Shown in pieces: positions 1 through 12,615 of a DNA stretch of 60,000 nucleotides (the first letter of the stretch is position 1; every line of letters starts with the position of its first letter). The notes beneath the pieces are model-generated. The model was not told the origin of the DNA and searched no databases. It worked only from the letters and a program-made list of their open reading frames with translations. Origin of the DNA: Hydractinia symbiolongicarpus (Eukaryota > Cnidaria > Hydrozoa > Anthoathecata > Hydractiniidae); the NCBI RefSeq assembly GCF_029227915.1, contig NC_079876.1, forward strand, positions 6,574,001-6,634,000. The letters are read 5' to 3'. Both the position numbers and the translations under genes were made by a program.

Positions 1-165
1 TTAGAATATTCAATGATTTTGTTTCCCTATTCTTCTCAGTCCTCTTTAAAGTTCCGTACTTTTTCAGATTATTGCTAATGGCGGAAATCTTTACGCCGTA
101 GGGCTTCTTGTTGTAAACTTTATTCGCGAGGTTGTTTGCATATATCATACGTCTTGTTACAAGCT
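1..165 (-). CDS. Possible partial exon running off the left edge
   Basis: On the minus strand a frame stays open from about 165 to the window edge and contains the basic stretch NKVYNKKPYGVKISAISNN. The codon use looks protein-like, but I do not recognise a family and there is no clear acceptor site. It may be an exon or transposon fragment continuing to the left. Only the open frame and composition support it. Confidence 0.2.
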
Positions 166-426
166 CGTGAGCTTGTATTAAAACGCAAATGTGTCCTGCA
201 AGAATAGAAATTTTTGCCTCTCTGAGCACCGACACGGGAGTAGTCGTGTGTTCGAATCTCATCTTGGTAACTATTTTTACTTTTTTTTCTTTTTACTATC
301 TCGCCTGCGAGGATGTGTTTCCAACTCGTAACTAACTAACCAAATGGTCAATTGCAACGTCACAAATTTAAACTTCATACCTAAACTCTCTAAGTACTTA
401 AAAGTCATCGGCCAAATTTGGTATTT

Positions 427-640
427 GTTTTCGACAAAATTTGGCACAGTTAACAAAAAAATTATGCTGAACATAATAGTGACATCATAATTTTGATTTT
501 TGTCACCTAATTGTTATTTTAGGCCAAAATTGGACCAAAAATTAAAATTACTTTATTTTCGACAAAATTTGGCAAAGTTAACAAAAAAGTATGCTGAACA
601 TGATAGTGACATCAAAATGTTAATTTTTTGTTAACTAAAT
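427..640 (-). repeat. Two partial copies of the 127-130 base satellite, inverted
   Basis: The reverse complement carries the same unit found in tandem at 37.56-38.68 kb: the words GCCAAATTTTGTCGAAAA, TTTTTGGACCAATTTTGG and GTGACA...TTTTGATGTCAC recur in the same order and spacing. About 1.6 units are present. The copy is more diverged than those in the main array and shows that the satellite is dispersed as well as tandem. Confidence 0.8.
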
Positions 641-827
641 GCCGTTTAAGACCATAAACGTTCCATCGCGCGACTTTCAACCATGAATGATAGGCTGCAT
701 TTTTTCTTTTTTCTAGTAATATGGTTTTTTAACTAAAGCTATTTCCTTTTTCGAACAATTAAGATCGTATATTATTTTTCTTTATTTTGCTTTTTCTCAC
801 TAAGTGACTTTCTTATACCCCGTTGTT

Positions 828-875
828 TTTTTGTTGTTGTTGTTGTTGTTTTGTTTTTGTTTTTGTTTTTTTTGG
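828..875. repeat. T-rich TTG/TTTTTG microsatellite
   Basis: A run of TTG units followed by GTTTTT units and a T8G6 tract. No gene is seen around it. Confidence 0.7.
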
Positions 876-1478
876 GGGGTTACTGAATTTCAAAAATTTT
901 AGGTGGAGCTTGTGGTCTTTCTTCTTCTTGTTTTGTCTGGTCTCCAAAAACAATGACGAATAGAATAGAAGAAAATTAAATCTGAGTGGAGAAAGTGATA
1001 CTTATGTTTTTACGCGCGGCCACTTTTTTAAACAGAATTAAAATTTCTTTCTACTTTTTGCAAAGACAAAACAAGCCAAAAAGAACAGCATGGTGACTCG
1101 GAGCCTACCATATTGTGATTTTATCGAACTCCATCTCAGAGCTCATTTAAAGTTAAGGCCGTTTGGTTACCTACGGTTTCACACGAATATTTTGTGACGG
1201 CCCGCTTATTAGACAAGAATAAGAGATCAACAAGATCGTTAAATATGGCGGCTGGAAAAAACAACAATAAAACTAAGATATTGAAGTACCATTATTTCGA
1301 TTTCTAATACCTTTTACATCCTCAAATTTTCAGGAAAGCCATAACTCCGTCTGAACTTTGAAATAAATAAATAAAATGTATATGTTAATTTTTTTTCGAT
1401 AAGGGTGATTACGCGCCTTTAAGAGGTAGCTAAGAAGTAATTTATTGCTTGTGTTTTTAAAAGAGAAAGTTCTAAACA

Positions 1479-1951
1479 TTGGAAGTAAACATTCAGCTTT
1501 ATTTCTTAGAAATAATTAATAATGCATTAGCTGCACATATTTTTATGTTTTACCCAAATATCTTCAAGATTTTACATATTCTTGCTGAAGTGCCAGTAAT
1601 GACATGTTCTTGTGAAAGATCTATATCAACGCTACGACGAGTAAAGACATATTTAAGAAGCTCGATGACCCAGGTATGTTTCTACAATATAACATTGCGT
1701 AGTAAGGAGAATGCGACATTTTTAATCTTGTCGCGTATCTTAATTTATTGAGTTATCTGTTTTAATTGTGAAACACCACATTAAGTACATTTAATTATAA
1801 TTTAAAAACTTTTGTTCAGAATCGATTTAATGGCTATGTGTTGCTAAATATCCAAAACGGGATGAAAATAAATTTAAATGACGTAATCGATATGCTGGCA
1901 ATAAAATATCCAAAAAGACTTAAAATGTTAGATATCATGAACAACGATTAA
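1479..1951 (+). pseudogene. hAT transposase C-terminal (dimerisation) fragment, two exons
   Basis: Residues such as AEVPVMTCSCERSISTLRR followed by KTYLRSSM match the conserved hATC dimerisation region of hAT transposases, where the usual motif is a cysteine/serine-ER-S-S-L-R-x-K-x-x-x-R-S-x-M string. The first exon ends at CAG|GTATGT (1673). The second starts after TTTGTTCAG at 1820 and runs in phase 0 to TAA at 1949-1951, adding the typical end (RFNGYVLLNI... and IDMLAIKYPKR). A stop codon lies just upstream of 1479 and no DDE core is seen, so this is a 5'-truncated remnant. The real first residue is unknown because the frame opens at TTG rather than ATG. Confidence 0.75.
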
Positions 1952-4900
1952 AAGTGTAGCAGTCTTGATAAAAATATAAATCTTGTATATTATTATCTGT
2001 TGTTTAAATGTCGCCGTATATAAATTCCCTAAAAGTAATAACGTATGACATCACATTTTTAAAAAAAAAAGAATTAAATTACTCAAGTTGTACAAAAAAC
2101 ATTCCAAAATATAATCCTTGTCAGCTAAAAAACCCACCTTACACCTACTTAGCAAAGATGAGTCTGAGAGATGATTTTAAGCTATTTCAGCCGTTTAAGG
2201 GCGTTAAAGGCCGTTGGCTTCCAGGGCGCCGCACTGAATTCGTTTGGGGCTCACAACGCCCCCAAACCCCCAGTTGTCAGGCAGTGAAGCCTATTCGAAG
2301 TTTTTTTTACAACAGTCAAAAAAAGCCCTGCACGCTAGTCATGTCGCAAATAATGCACTAAGAATTTTCTAGTCAACGGCAGTCTACTATCACCCCACCA
2401 GGGGACATATTATGAAAAAAGAAGTCCATATTCGACGGCACTACCAGCGTTCAACAAAACTTATTGTGCCATGTTGATACTGCATTTCTAAATGATGTCA
2501 TTAAAATTTAACATTATTGTTATACATTGGAAGGTATTGTGAATTTGATTCTTTTGAGGTTGAGATTGTGATTTTTGTTTGACCCTTTATATTTTCAAAA
2601 TGCAGACCTTTGTTTGTTATGAACTTATTATAGACAATTTAATTTGCTTTTATATCTTATATTTTAGTAATTAAATAGTTTTGTAAAAAAAGAACTTATG
2701 AAATAATACTATCCGAATATGTTTTTGAACCATTACGGTGTCTTTAAGTCAATTTTCCTATTAAAACTCTAAAGTTCTTCGACCTAAGCTAGATTGCTTT
2801 TTTCTTAAAAAATAATTTCTTGTAGCTCAACCTTGGCCTGGTGATTATACAATTATATTAAGTATGTGAAAGGATGGAGAGTGACATTAATGACGGAGAT
2901 CTTACTTGAGCTGTTTCGTACCCTTTTAATCGGTCCCTATTTTTGGCAAGATTTAAAACCTAATGTTCCTACATAATTGGTTCTCACATATAAGATAATG
3001 TGTCTTGTACAACTACTGTTTTTTTGTGACAACCCGAAAATTATAGCTAAACAGCTTTGCCTTGATTAACACACCGTTATGTTTTGCATCCCAATGAAAA
3101 AAAATATAGTTGCTATCAGTTGTTGGATTTTTCGCAAATCTTATTAACAGTTTGTAGAAAAGAGGAAATGCAGTTAAAGTTAAGGTTACGTCGGCACTTT
3201 TGCAATGACGTCATTAGAAAATTATTAATCGACCAGAATAATCATGTCTACATTTTAGGTATCGCTTTTTTTCTTAAATTAATTTCGGGTCTGGTTAGTT
3301 CATTTATATTTGGTTCTAAGACAAGTTCTTAAGATTTTGTTCACGCAAAAAGGTATTTAAAGTTTATATCTTCGAAATTTTTGAATAAAGTAACTGGAAA
3401 GAAGTTTACTCAAGTTTTGAAAGTAAATCGAAACACCGAAATCATAACATTTGCAAAACATATATTATTAAGAGACAAACAAAAAGATCTCTGTCTCTCC
3501 TATATATCTTAATGCACCAGTCAGGGTTAAACAAGACAAAAAAGTGTTACACAAGACAAAACAGGATTAAACAAGAGAGAACAGGATTAAACAAGACAAA
3601 AGTTGAAGAGGCTTTTGAAACTTTTACTTTCAGATTCTTAGGTTATTATTGCAGGGAATTTTACAAAATAAACACCCTATCATGTATTTTTAAACAATCC
3701 GACAGATGTATTTAGAAGTTTAAGTGTTCATATTGAATGACAACTAAATGCGTCACTGTTTCTAATAACAACTTGATTTTAATGAGACTTCCAATTAAAG
3801 CTAAGGGACGGTGACTTGAAGGCAGCATATTTTTCCATACTAATTTCAGTGTGATTCTGGCTAATAAAGCTTTTCAAAGTGTTTAACTTTGTACAACTTA
3901 AAAAACGGATCTTTTATGCGCTGGTTTCCTAGATTTATTGAGATTAGACACATTTTAAATGTTTGTCTAAATTTGACAGCTAAGACCATTTCAAAATACA
4001 TGGAATGTAAACATATATGTTGTGTTTACAATTGTGACGTTTGTTTCGGTCTTGTTGCGTTAAATTATATGAATACAAATATGAATGACGATTCAGGTTT
4101 TTAAAAACAGAACTGAATTTTGAAAATGAATTTCCAATGATTTAAAAAGTCTTTTTCCTCTATAAGAAGTTGAAAGAAGAGGACAATGAAGTCTGTCTAT
4201 AAATCCGTCAATATTAATAATTAATTTTTCTTTTTCTTTCATTTAAACATATTTTTTGCTTCCATTTCCCTCTGCTCAGCTACACTCACTGGTCACGTTA
4301 GTTAGCACAGAGACTGATACTAATCTGTTTTTTATGGTTTTTTTATTGCTGTCATGGTTTCACATGTAGATACTGAATTGAAAAAGGGGCAAAAAAATTG
4401 GGCAGAAAATAAGAAATGCCAAATAAGAAACGGCAAAAACATTGGTTGCCTAGCAAACATGTAGTCACTTTTTAACCACCCTTATTTATCGATAAGGTAA
4501 GTTAACAAAAGATATGATAACGGATAATGTACCATGGTAATCTTAATCATAGCAGAGCTAAAAAATGCTGTAATCATGTGATCTCTGTTTACAATAATAT
4601 ACGGATACCGTAAATATGAAAATGGATTTGATTGGTTATCACATTCACAATAGGTATTGTGTTACGTTACAAAGGGAATGTTTTTATAACATTGTGAACA
4701 AAGAGATGGCTCTTTATGAAACCAATCATAGAACTCGTGACAATCAATAAAATTAGACGGGCTTGGTCAATTGTTAGAAAAAAACTTCACCTTTCAGTGA
4801 GGAAAGCCATAGAGATTTTTGAAATAAAAGACAAGTCATAAGGCAAGTTTACCAATTTATTATTTTTATTTTTCTTTCTTTTTCTCTTCGTTTATTTGTT

Positions 4901-6600
4901 TTTTTGTCTTTAGTAAAAACTTAAGAACATCTGAGGTCTTAAATAATTTTTTGAGCTATGGATATTCAACAAGAAAGTTTAATCGATTTTCCTGTGTTTT
5001 AAAACTCCCAAAGCAATAGAGAAAGTGAATTATTTTCATCTTTCGATTTATAGCATTGTTTTGCAGGGATGTCCAGTTTGTGTATTCTCAGGTTTTTGTA
5101 AAAGTATACAAGAATACGGTTAATAAAGCTAATTAAGCAGCGACAATGATTTTAAAATTGTTTCAAGAGTTTTGTAGACTATCACTATCTGGAACTTGTT
5201 AAGAAACAAAACATTGTTTGGCATAGGTAAAACGTTTAAATAGTAAAAAAGTATATTATATTTCTTACGTATTTAAAGCTAGCAAAAAAAGTATTTTATA
5301 ACAAAGAGAGCATCTCATCGTACTACACCGGTGAAACAAACTTTCCATTTTACTAAAATTGGATCATAGCTGGTTTTACTGCGAAACAAAAGTTCATTAT
5401 TTTGATATGATTCAACATTTTGACGGAGAACTTACTCTAACCGTCTCTTATCATATAATTTAAGCTTTTCTCGCAACTTAATTGGCTAATCTGCACGAAA
5501 TATATGCTGTATTTTGTTTTTCAACCGAGAAAAGAGTGCAGTTTTTACTTATATAGAGTGCAAAAAGCTTATATTCTTCCTTTCATTGGCTGATTTAGCG
5601 TGCAAAAAGCTTATATTTTTTCCTTGATTGGTTGAAAATTCGTAGGAAAAGCCTATTATGTTCTTAAAAACGAAAACGGTCAGTGAATCGGTGAATTTAT
5701 TTTCACAAATATTCATTTTATGATTCGCAAATTTTGTTTTGTTTCAATAGTCATTAAATAGTCATTAATCATAGATCACGCGCTCCCCACCGGCTATGAG
5801 AAAAAACAGTCAACTTAAAAGAATAATATTATAGCACGACGATGGAGTTCTGTGTTATTTGGCTTAACAATAATAATTTATTCTTTTAAAAATTAATAGT
5901 TTTTATTTCCATTCAGCGTGACATGAACAAATAAATTCATGAATACAAATTAAATAAATTATCTTGCAGTGATTTTAGTGGCCCCCATAACAATGCTTGT
6001 TAATATCGCGAACATAATTAAGCAGTGTGCAACCGACTATGTGAAATTAACATCATATAAGACCGAGTACATGATAAACAAGTTATCGCACATGCCCTCA
6101 AAAAGTATCAGCTGATATTTTTTTTCATTTTTTAGTTCTCGTATATTTCACTCGCCTAAAGGCTCATGAAATATGTAACAAGAACATAAAAACACTCAAA
6201 AAATATTGCCGATACTTTTCTCGGCACTGTGCGATAACTAGTACATATACCTTTTTGAACTGAACAATGAAATATTAAAGCATGTCCATTATGCAGAATT
6301 GTAAAATAACGTTATGAAAAATATTCGCCCATACAAATTTCAAACTTAGTTCGTGAGAAGAGTACTAGGTACAAAGTACAATAACTGCGTTGTCATTATC
6401 TCGTGACAAATGTTACGTAAGAAAGCAAATCAACACTTATATATGTTTACATTCCAGACAACTTCTTTTATTTGTATTGAATTTTGTTCTATTTTGTTTA
6501 TGCTTAGTCTGTTTGGTCTAAGTTGACGTTGAAAATAAAACAAAAGTACAAACTTATTGTCATTGTTGTTGTCATGACGGGTTATAGAAACTGTAATTAT
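1952..6600. other. AT-rich region with no supported gene
   Basis: Only short chance frames are present. 3531-3600 has a short tandem repeat of ACAAGACAAAA/ACAGGATTAA type words (about 4 imperfect units), and 6100-6200 contains inverted AT-rich segments. I see no domain, splice-consistent exon chain or RNA gene. Confidence 0.5.
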
Positions 6601-6619
6601 AGGATATTGGAAAATGAAA

Positions 6620-6775
6620 TGGCAAGTTTCAATAAAATAGCGAAAGTTCGGTCAAGTATAGATTTTGATAAGAGAAATCGATACAGAAAGTACAAAAACT
6701 GACTCATGCCATCTTATGATAAGCTGTGTGCAATTAAACAAATAAACACTTGAATAGATATAAATTTCAAACAAA
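6620..6775 (+). repeat. Dispersed repeat family A, copy 1
   Basis: Shares an ordered set of words with 7195-7325 and 10312-10450: a GTACAAAAACTGACTCATG / ATGATGACTCATG core, TCTTATGA(C/T)AA, GTGTG(T/C)AATTAA, AAATAAA-CACTTGAA, then a T-rich 'tttgcattcc/aaa' end. Copy 1 is the most diverged. No coding capacity. Confidence 0.6.
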
Positions 6776-6824
6776 AAGTCGCCCTATTTATTGCTTAGCA
6801 AAAATAGAGTACCAAAAATCCTTT

Positions 6825-7050
6825 TTAACCCTCTCAGAGTGGTATGTATTGACTATTACTCAAAAATACCCCTTATATTTAAAAGAAATTCTTATCTTAA
6901 AAACATTAAACTCTTAACACAACTATATTTCGTCAAGGGGATTAATTTTGTTTTGTATTTATTAACCCGACTTCCCGATTTTTTCGGATTTTCTTCGAAA
7001 ATTAAAAAAGAAAAAATATTTTAAATAACGAGTTTGCCTATCATTAAAAA
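6825..7050 (+). repeat. Possible degenerate relative of the piggyBac-type MITE at 14.86-15.59 kb
   Basis: Words in the same order as the interior of that MITE: TCAGAG-GG, TTGACTATTACTCAAAAATA-CCCCTT, AAATTCTTAT, then ACCCGACTTCCCGATTTT and TTTTCTTCGAAAAT. It begins 'TTTTTAACCCTCTCAGAGTGG', resembling a TTAACCCT terminus. No right terminus was found, so this is a weak call. Confidence 0.4.
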
Positions 7051-7194
7051 TTAAAGGAATTAAATTTAAAGCAGGTACCAGTGCATCCATTTTGTATCAA
7101 GTTTAGTCGCACTTGGAAAAGAATATTAAAAGTTATGGAGGGGAGCAGAGTTAAAAACTGGTACTGTATTTTCACATACGTTCCAAAAAAAATT

Positions 7195-7325
7195 AGTTGA
7201 TGACAAAAACGTTGTGTAAGATAGTGTGAAAAATTAAAAAATGATGACTCATTGTCATCTTATGACAATGGTTATGACAAGATGTGTAACTAAATAAATA
7301 AACACTTGAACATATTTGCATTACA
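7195..7325 (+). repeat. Dispersed repeat family A, copy 2
   Basis: Begins GTTGATGACAAAAACG and shares the ATGATGACTCAT, TTATGACA, GTGTAA-TAAATAAA-CACTTGAA and ATATTTGCATT words with 10312-10450 over about 130 bases. Confidence 0.75.
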
Positions 7326-7859
7326 AACTTCTCCTTTCTTAGCATATACGAAGAAAGAGCACGTACTTCTATTGAAAATTGAAAATTTGTATTATATCAT
7401 TAACGTATATTATTTAATATTATTTTTTATCCCATGTATAAGAAAATTAAAAAAGCTTGAAACCGTAAATGTTTAAATGGCTGGTGTCATTGTGATCAAA
7501 TAAACATTTGATCACAATGCGTATAATGAATATACGTCATTATATGGTCAAGTAGACGAAAGTGATAGCGATAAGTTGTCAGGGTAACCGAAAAAAAGTA
7601 ATAGTGATAGATTGTTTTTTTTAATTACAGAGATTGGGGACTTGGATTCAATCGTAAAAAGCCTAAATAATAGAAGCGAGCGTTCAATGAAAACAATAAG
7701 GTAAGTTTTCTGACAGATAAATGCAAAATAGGTGTGTACTAAAAAAGATAAAAATTATTTTTGAATTATACGAAGGAGTGTGTTTACGCTAGATGATTTT
7801 ACGCATAGACAATATCGTGGTCTAATACACGAAACTAAAAACAAAACATATTCAATTAC

Positions 7860-7945
7860 AGCCATTATTGGCTTTTACGTAAGTAAAGCGATATGAACTT
7901 TAAACATATCATGTGGTCAGGTAGACGAAAGTAAAAAGAGTTAAA
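7860..7945 (+). repeat. Dispersed repeat family B, copy 1
   Basis: Carries GCGATATGAACTTTAAACAT, ATCATGTGGTCAGG and TAGACGAAAGT. The same words recur at 11020-11085, and the tail (GGTCAAGTAGACGAAAGTGA) also at 7540-7575. Together these mark a short interspersed repeat. Confidence 0.7.
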
Positions 7946-7949
7946 AATA

Positions 7950-10310
7950 TTATATAAAACAAATAATTAAGCTAACGACCCATCCCAAGCACACTCGTCG
8001 GTATGATAATTGTTTATAGGAACATTCGTCTAAAAAGTTAATTTCACAGCACCTAACCTCTCCCATGTTCTGGTTTTATTTAGCTTGCATGGGTGCGCAC
8101 TCTTCTCGTAGTATTCTCTGTGACGATGAAGGTCGGACTGACTTGTGGCATGGTTCCAAATGGTCTGCCGTCTTTCGTTTGTAGTTTTCTTCCACCGTGA
8201 ACACAAGAATAATTTAATTTGTAGTACTAAATCTCCAGTTTCATAATTTTCGTTAATTCTTTTTGTGGAGTCGTAATAACAGCTTGACTATCTCTAACCA
8301 TAGTCACTCTAACATAGACATCAACAAAATTATTTATTTGTATGTCTCTAATTTTGTTTTCAATATCAACATAGCAACCACTTTTGTTCCTTTTCTTGTA
8401 AATACAATCCACAAAGTTTGTTGCTTTAGCAATCAATTGAATTAGCAATCAGTTTTGAAACAACAATTGGAAAAAGGTATAAACATAACGGAATTGATGA
8501 ATTATTGTTTAGCTGGAGTTTAAAACTCTAAATTTGGAAAATTAATAAACAAACGGAAAAGAATAGTAACACGACTATCTCCGTTTTTTCTCGTCAAGAA
8601 AATGAAAAAGCAGTTCCATCGTACATTTTCTTTTGCGAATATTTTACTAACCTCGCAAAAAAGAAATTAAGCCCTTGTTTAGTCAATAGAACGGTATTCA
8701 AGTGCACCTTTGAGGTAAAAACCGGCGTCACCTACCCGCAGTCTATATATTCCTGAAAAGAATCTTGGTATTGCTTTTACTCTAACCTACCGCTTTGACA
8801 CATCTATGTTTACTGCCATGCTCAGTGATTAATGTCTACTATATAATGACAACATATGCTACAATCAATTACTTTTAGTCATGTTTTCACTTGTACACAT
8901 AGACGAGTATAGTCCCATGACACCCATCCGAAATACTTGACTGCCAAATGTGTGCGTAACATTACTACATCGTTTTCTTTTGCTACTTGCAAACGACATA
9001 CGAGATCGTTCTCTACTAATACTAGCGAGATTTTATACAAATAAGCAAATGCTACCTTATTTATTAACTTACCAGAACTGTTCATTGCAGCACTTCTTTT
9101 ATTTACAACTGGGTCAAAATGAGCTACTCCCATGGATTATTAGCAGAACAAGGGCAGTAAGCATCAGTGACTGCTACCTGCTGGTATATTTTCCTGTTTA
9201 CGAGCATACAAACACCTTTCGCCGTGTTTCTCGCCCCGAGACATTCACGTAAACAGACGCGTCGCTCAGATCATAGTTCAGTCCTGTAGGACGCAGTTAA
9301 AGTCTGTTGTGTTCTAGTTAAAGAATAGCATGAGAAAGATTTTCTTGTGAAAGTTCTAAGCAACTTAGTAGTCATGTGATTAGATTTACGTCGTTTAGAG
9401 AAAAAAAACGCTTACGTAAACACGAAAAGAAATATGATTGGTTATTATAATTACAATACCTTTTATATTACACCATGACTATATAAATAATTTGTTTTAT
9501 GTTGAACAAAAGAATAATTATATATGTAATCAATGTTGCATGACGATTACCAATAAGACAACATAATATATTTTAGGGTTGGTTTGTCATAAACTTTTAG
9601 ATTTCAGCGAAGAAAGTTCAACAGCTTTTAACGTTAGCACGTTTTTTAACAAAAGATAAATATATATTTATATACAAATATTTATATAAAAAATCTGTTT
9701 CACGGGTGAGTTTAGTCAGTTGTTCTCCATCTATTTTGATAAAATCTTATTGACTGATAATTTCGATGTTAAGTCTCCTTGTTTCTTCAAAGTTTCTTTT
9801 TTGTTTTTTTCAGCCGAACAGCATTTAACGTTGAAAGAATATCAGGAAAGGACATATAATTACATATATATATAAAAGAAATCTGTTACACTGGTGAGTT
9901 TAGTCACTTCTTCATCTTTTTTAGTAATTTTTTTTTTGAAATATTATTGAAGTGATATTTTCGATTTTTTACTGCTGTTGTCTGTTTTTCATGTTGTGTT
10001 TTTTTGGTTTCCTTATTTCCTTGTCTTTTTATTTTGCTTTCTTGCATTAAGTTTGTTCACTTGCATTTTTGTCATCCATAAAACAGATAGAATGTTGATG
10101 TAAGAATTGTCAGTCTGACTCAGGTTTTTCTTAACCTTTTATTTTAAAATTAATCACAGCGATCTAGTAGCAAATGTTCCTAATTTTTTTAATACAGAGA
10201 CTCATATGTGAGTTTCCTATAAACATGTTTCAACGAGGTTGACGGTGATGGCTACTAAAAATATAGCTTGCAAAAAAAATTAGAAATGTAACCTTAAATG
10301 AGCAATAAAA
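7950..10310. other. No supported gene; contains one pair of direct repeats
   Basis: Overlapping short frames exist on both strands at 8227-8448 and 8879-9252 but show no domain, no splice-linked partner and no protein-like composition. 9625-9730 and 9815-9925 share AACAGC-TTTAACGTT, ATATAAA, AAATCTGTTTCAC(G)GGTGAGTTTAGTCA, a direct duplication about 190 bases apart. Confidence 0.5.
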
Positions 10311-10311
10311 G

Positions 10312-10450
10312 TGGAGTTGATGACAAAAACTTTGGTGAAGTATAGAACTTGGCAAGAGAGTGTAAAAAAGTAAATAATGATGACTCATGTTCTTCTCATG
10401 ACAAGTTGTGTGTAATTAAATAAATAAATACTTGAAAATATTTGCATTCC
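10312..10450 (+). repeat. Dispersed repeat family A, copy 3
   Basis: Third copy, closest to 7195-7325. GTTGATGACAAAAACTTTGG, ATGATGACTCATG, CATGACAAGTTGTGT, AATTAAATAAATAAATACTT and ATATTTGCATTCC are shared in order. Confidence 0.75.
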
Positions 10451-10746
10451 AAAATACACTTTTGTAACAAAAACTCTCCTTCGTTGACGTTTTTAGTACT
10501 AATACTTTTAGTACTAATATAAAGGAATTTAATACATATACTACAATGCTTTAAAAACGCTCGGCTGTGTATCTTTAGGGGCGTCCAATTTAGAACTGGA
10601 GATGAAGGTTTAAGAAAGAAACTTTTGATAAAATTTTACAATTTTAATTTATCTCTATCATTACATTATATTAAAAGTTAGTGCAGCATTTATCATATCT
10701 TATTTCTTCCTTATGTTTAAAGTGGGCTTCATGAATATCATTATTA

Positions 10747-10830
10747 AACAGCCCCAAACTCGTCCCCAGCGCTTTTTGTGTCTTTTTTTTAACGAACAGA
10801 CAAAAGTTGCTGGGACGAGTTTGAAACAGC
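10747..10830. mobile_element. Short foldback MITE of the CTCGTCCCCAG family
   Basis: Termini ACAGC-CCCAAACTCGTCCCAGC and GCTGGGACGAGTTTGAAACAG are inverted repeats of about 20 bases around an interior of only some 40 bases. At least six related sequences in this window share the CTCGTCCC(C)AG end, with or without the matching CTGGG(G)ACGAG end. Too small to encode anything; it would need a transposase in trans. Confidence 0.7.
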
Positions 10831-11019
10831 TATTTAAAGAAAAAGGTGGTGGTCTTATTAGATGAGCGTTTATTAAAAGAAAATACTGAAAGGACAAAAC
10901 AATAAATTGAGAAAGAATTTAAGTAAACGTAGCGAGCGTTTATCCAGAGCATTACAGTAAAGAAGATAATTATAACCATGGATTTAATTAAAACCATGGA
11001 TTTTGTTGTTTACAAAAGT

Positions 11020-11085
11020 AGAGCGATATGAACTTTGGACATATCATCTGAGGTAGACGAAAGTGATAGCGATAGGAGAATGAGA
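11020..11085 (+). repeat. Dispersed repeat family B, copy 2
   Basis: GCGATATGAACTTTGGACATATCATCTGAGG then TAGACGAAAGTGATAGCGATA, matching 7885-7940 and 7540-7575. Confidence 0.7.
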
Positions 11086-12610
11086 GTAATTAAATAAAAA
11101 TGGACGTGTATTGATTTATTGACGTCAAATGTTAAAATGGAAATAAATAAAAGACATTAAAATACAATCGTGCATTTCGGCCTTTATGTAAGTTAAGCCA
11201 GTTCGACTTCCTAACCTCCTGACTAGGAGCAACCTCGTTCCCAGGGCATCTTGTATCTTTTTGACATCACTTTTTATTGTTTACTGAAACCTTCTTCGGT
11301 GAAGAGACTATTTAAAGCTAGTCCACGGATTTGTTTGCCCTTTTTACACCGCATTGCGTGTGTCTTGCTACTTGCCGTACTATTTTGCGTAACAGACAGA
11401 CGTAGACGGGTATTAATAATATAGATTAGTCGTGGATAAAGCTATATATTCCATAGATTTAAGTTTGCAATTATGTCTATGCAGAACGACCTTATTTGTA
11501 ATTAGATATAATCATTAATAATATATAATTGCATGTTATTTTTGTATGTAAGAATATTTCTTCTACAAAAGCGACTATAAAAAACATCCCCCCAAAAACG
11601 TCCATTTACATTCTTGATTGGTTAGAACAAATCACGTTACAAAATTAAAGTCATTTCACTTGCTAGGAATTTCATTGTCTGCCAATTTAATCTTACTGGC
11701 GGGTTGTGTAACTACAATGAATGTAAATACTTTGTCACAAATTTATGTTGGGACATATTCACGTTTCCTATTTTGTTTAAATCTTTTTCATTGAATTAAC
11801 AAACGTTTTATGATAAGAAACAACAAATTAAAAAAAAATTCTGCACGTGGTTTCTTCCACGGGTTTAAAAATTAGTACATTACTACGCTAGTTCTAGTCT
11901 GTCTGTAACAAGCAAAGTAGATGTGTTGTTTTTGATTAAAAAAATAGCCGTAGCAACATTTCACATTTGCCAATTTATATTGTTTAAATAACACTTGGGG
12001 CATGAAGAAAAAAATCCGGTAAATTCGGACTTGCTATGGATTCCAATTGTTTTGTCAAATGAAGAAATTATCTACAATTAAATCCATGATAAAATGTCTG
12101 TTCCGCCTGTAAGTGCAGTTTTGCAGACTTGATTCATCCGTGCTTCGTCGGCGTTCACCTCCGCATTAGTTAAGAACTGCATGGCTGGATTTCTTGTGTA
12201 AGACCTGGTTACCAACGACGAAGGGGTCAGGCAAAAGAGATTCATGTCTACGTAGTTCTTTTAACTAAGTCAGGAGTCGGTGAATTAGCTAGGATGGTAA
12301 GGTTGGCTATTAATAGGCTTGCTAATGGATAAAAAGTGTTTGACCAAGACGGAAATCTATCGACGTTTTGTCCGATGAACGTTCTAAACGAGCTAAGGAC
12401 ATCTCCGAACAAACTGGAAATGTGGCAAGCATTTTGTCTGACGAGTCTCCAAAAATTATTTCGAAGGTTGCCATCGCACGTGTTTTATGCGTGTGCCAAG
12501 GCATGCGCGTACGATCGCACGCCTCTTCTGAAAAAGCCTGTTATTTTTAATTTACAATCAAATATTCTCGTCGTCAACTTAATTTGTGTGAGAAAAATCA
12601 ATTTCAGGTA
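11086..12610. other. No supported gene
   Basis: A single-ended match to the CTCGTCCCCAG family lies near 11215-11265 (AACCTCGTTCCCAGGGCATC). Frames at 12322-12677 overlap each other on both strands. One (12341-12550) reads as a soluble basic segment, but no family is recognised, so it is not annotated as a gene. Confidence 0.4.
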
Positions 12611-12615
12611 TTTAT

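Noticed and set aside
215-275. tRNA/SINE-like B box (GTGTTCGAATCTC)
   Set aside because: No A box at the right distance and no stems that pair.
2008-2361. 117-codon plus-strand frame with a GC-richer middle
   Set aside because: Runs across a low-complexity and repeat-like segment (EFVWGSQRPQTPS). No start context or partner exon; probably a repeat fragment.
8227-9252. Overlapping frames on both strands
   Set aside because: Low-information translations that mirror each other. Nothing distinguishes one as coding.
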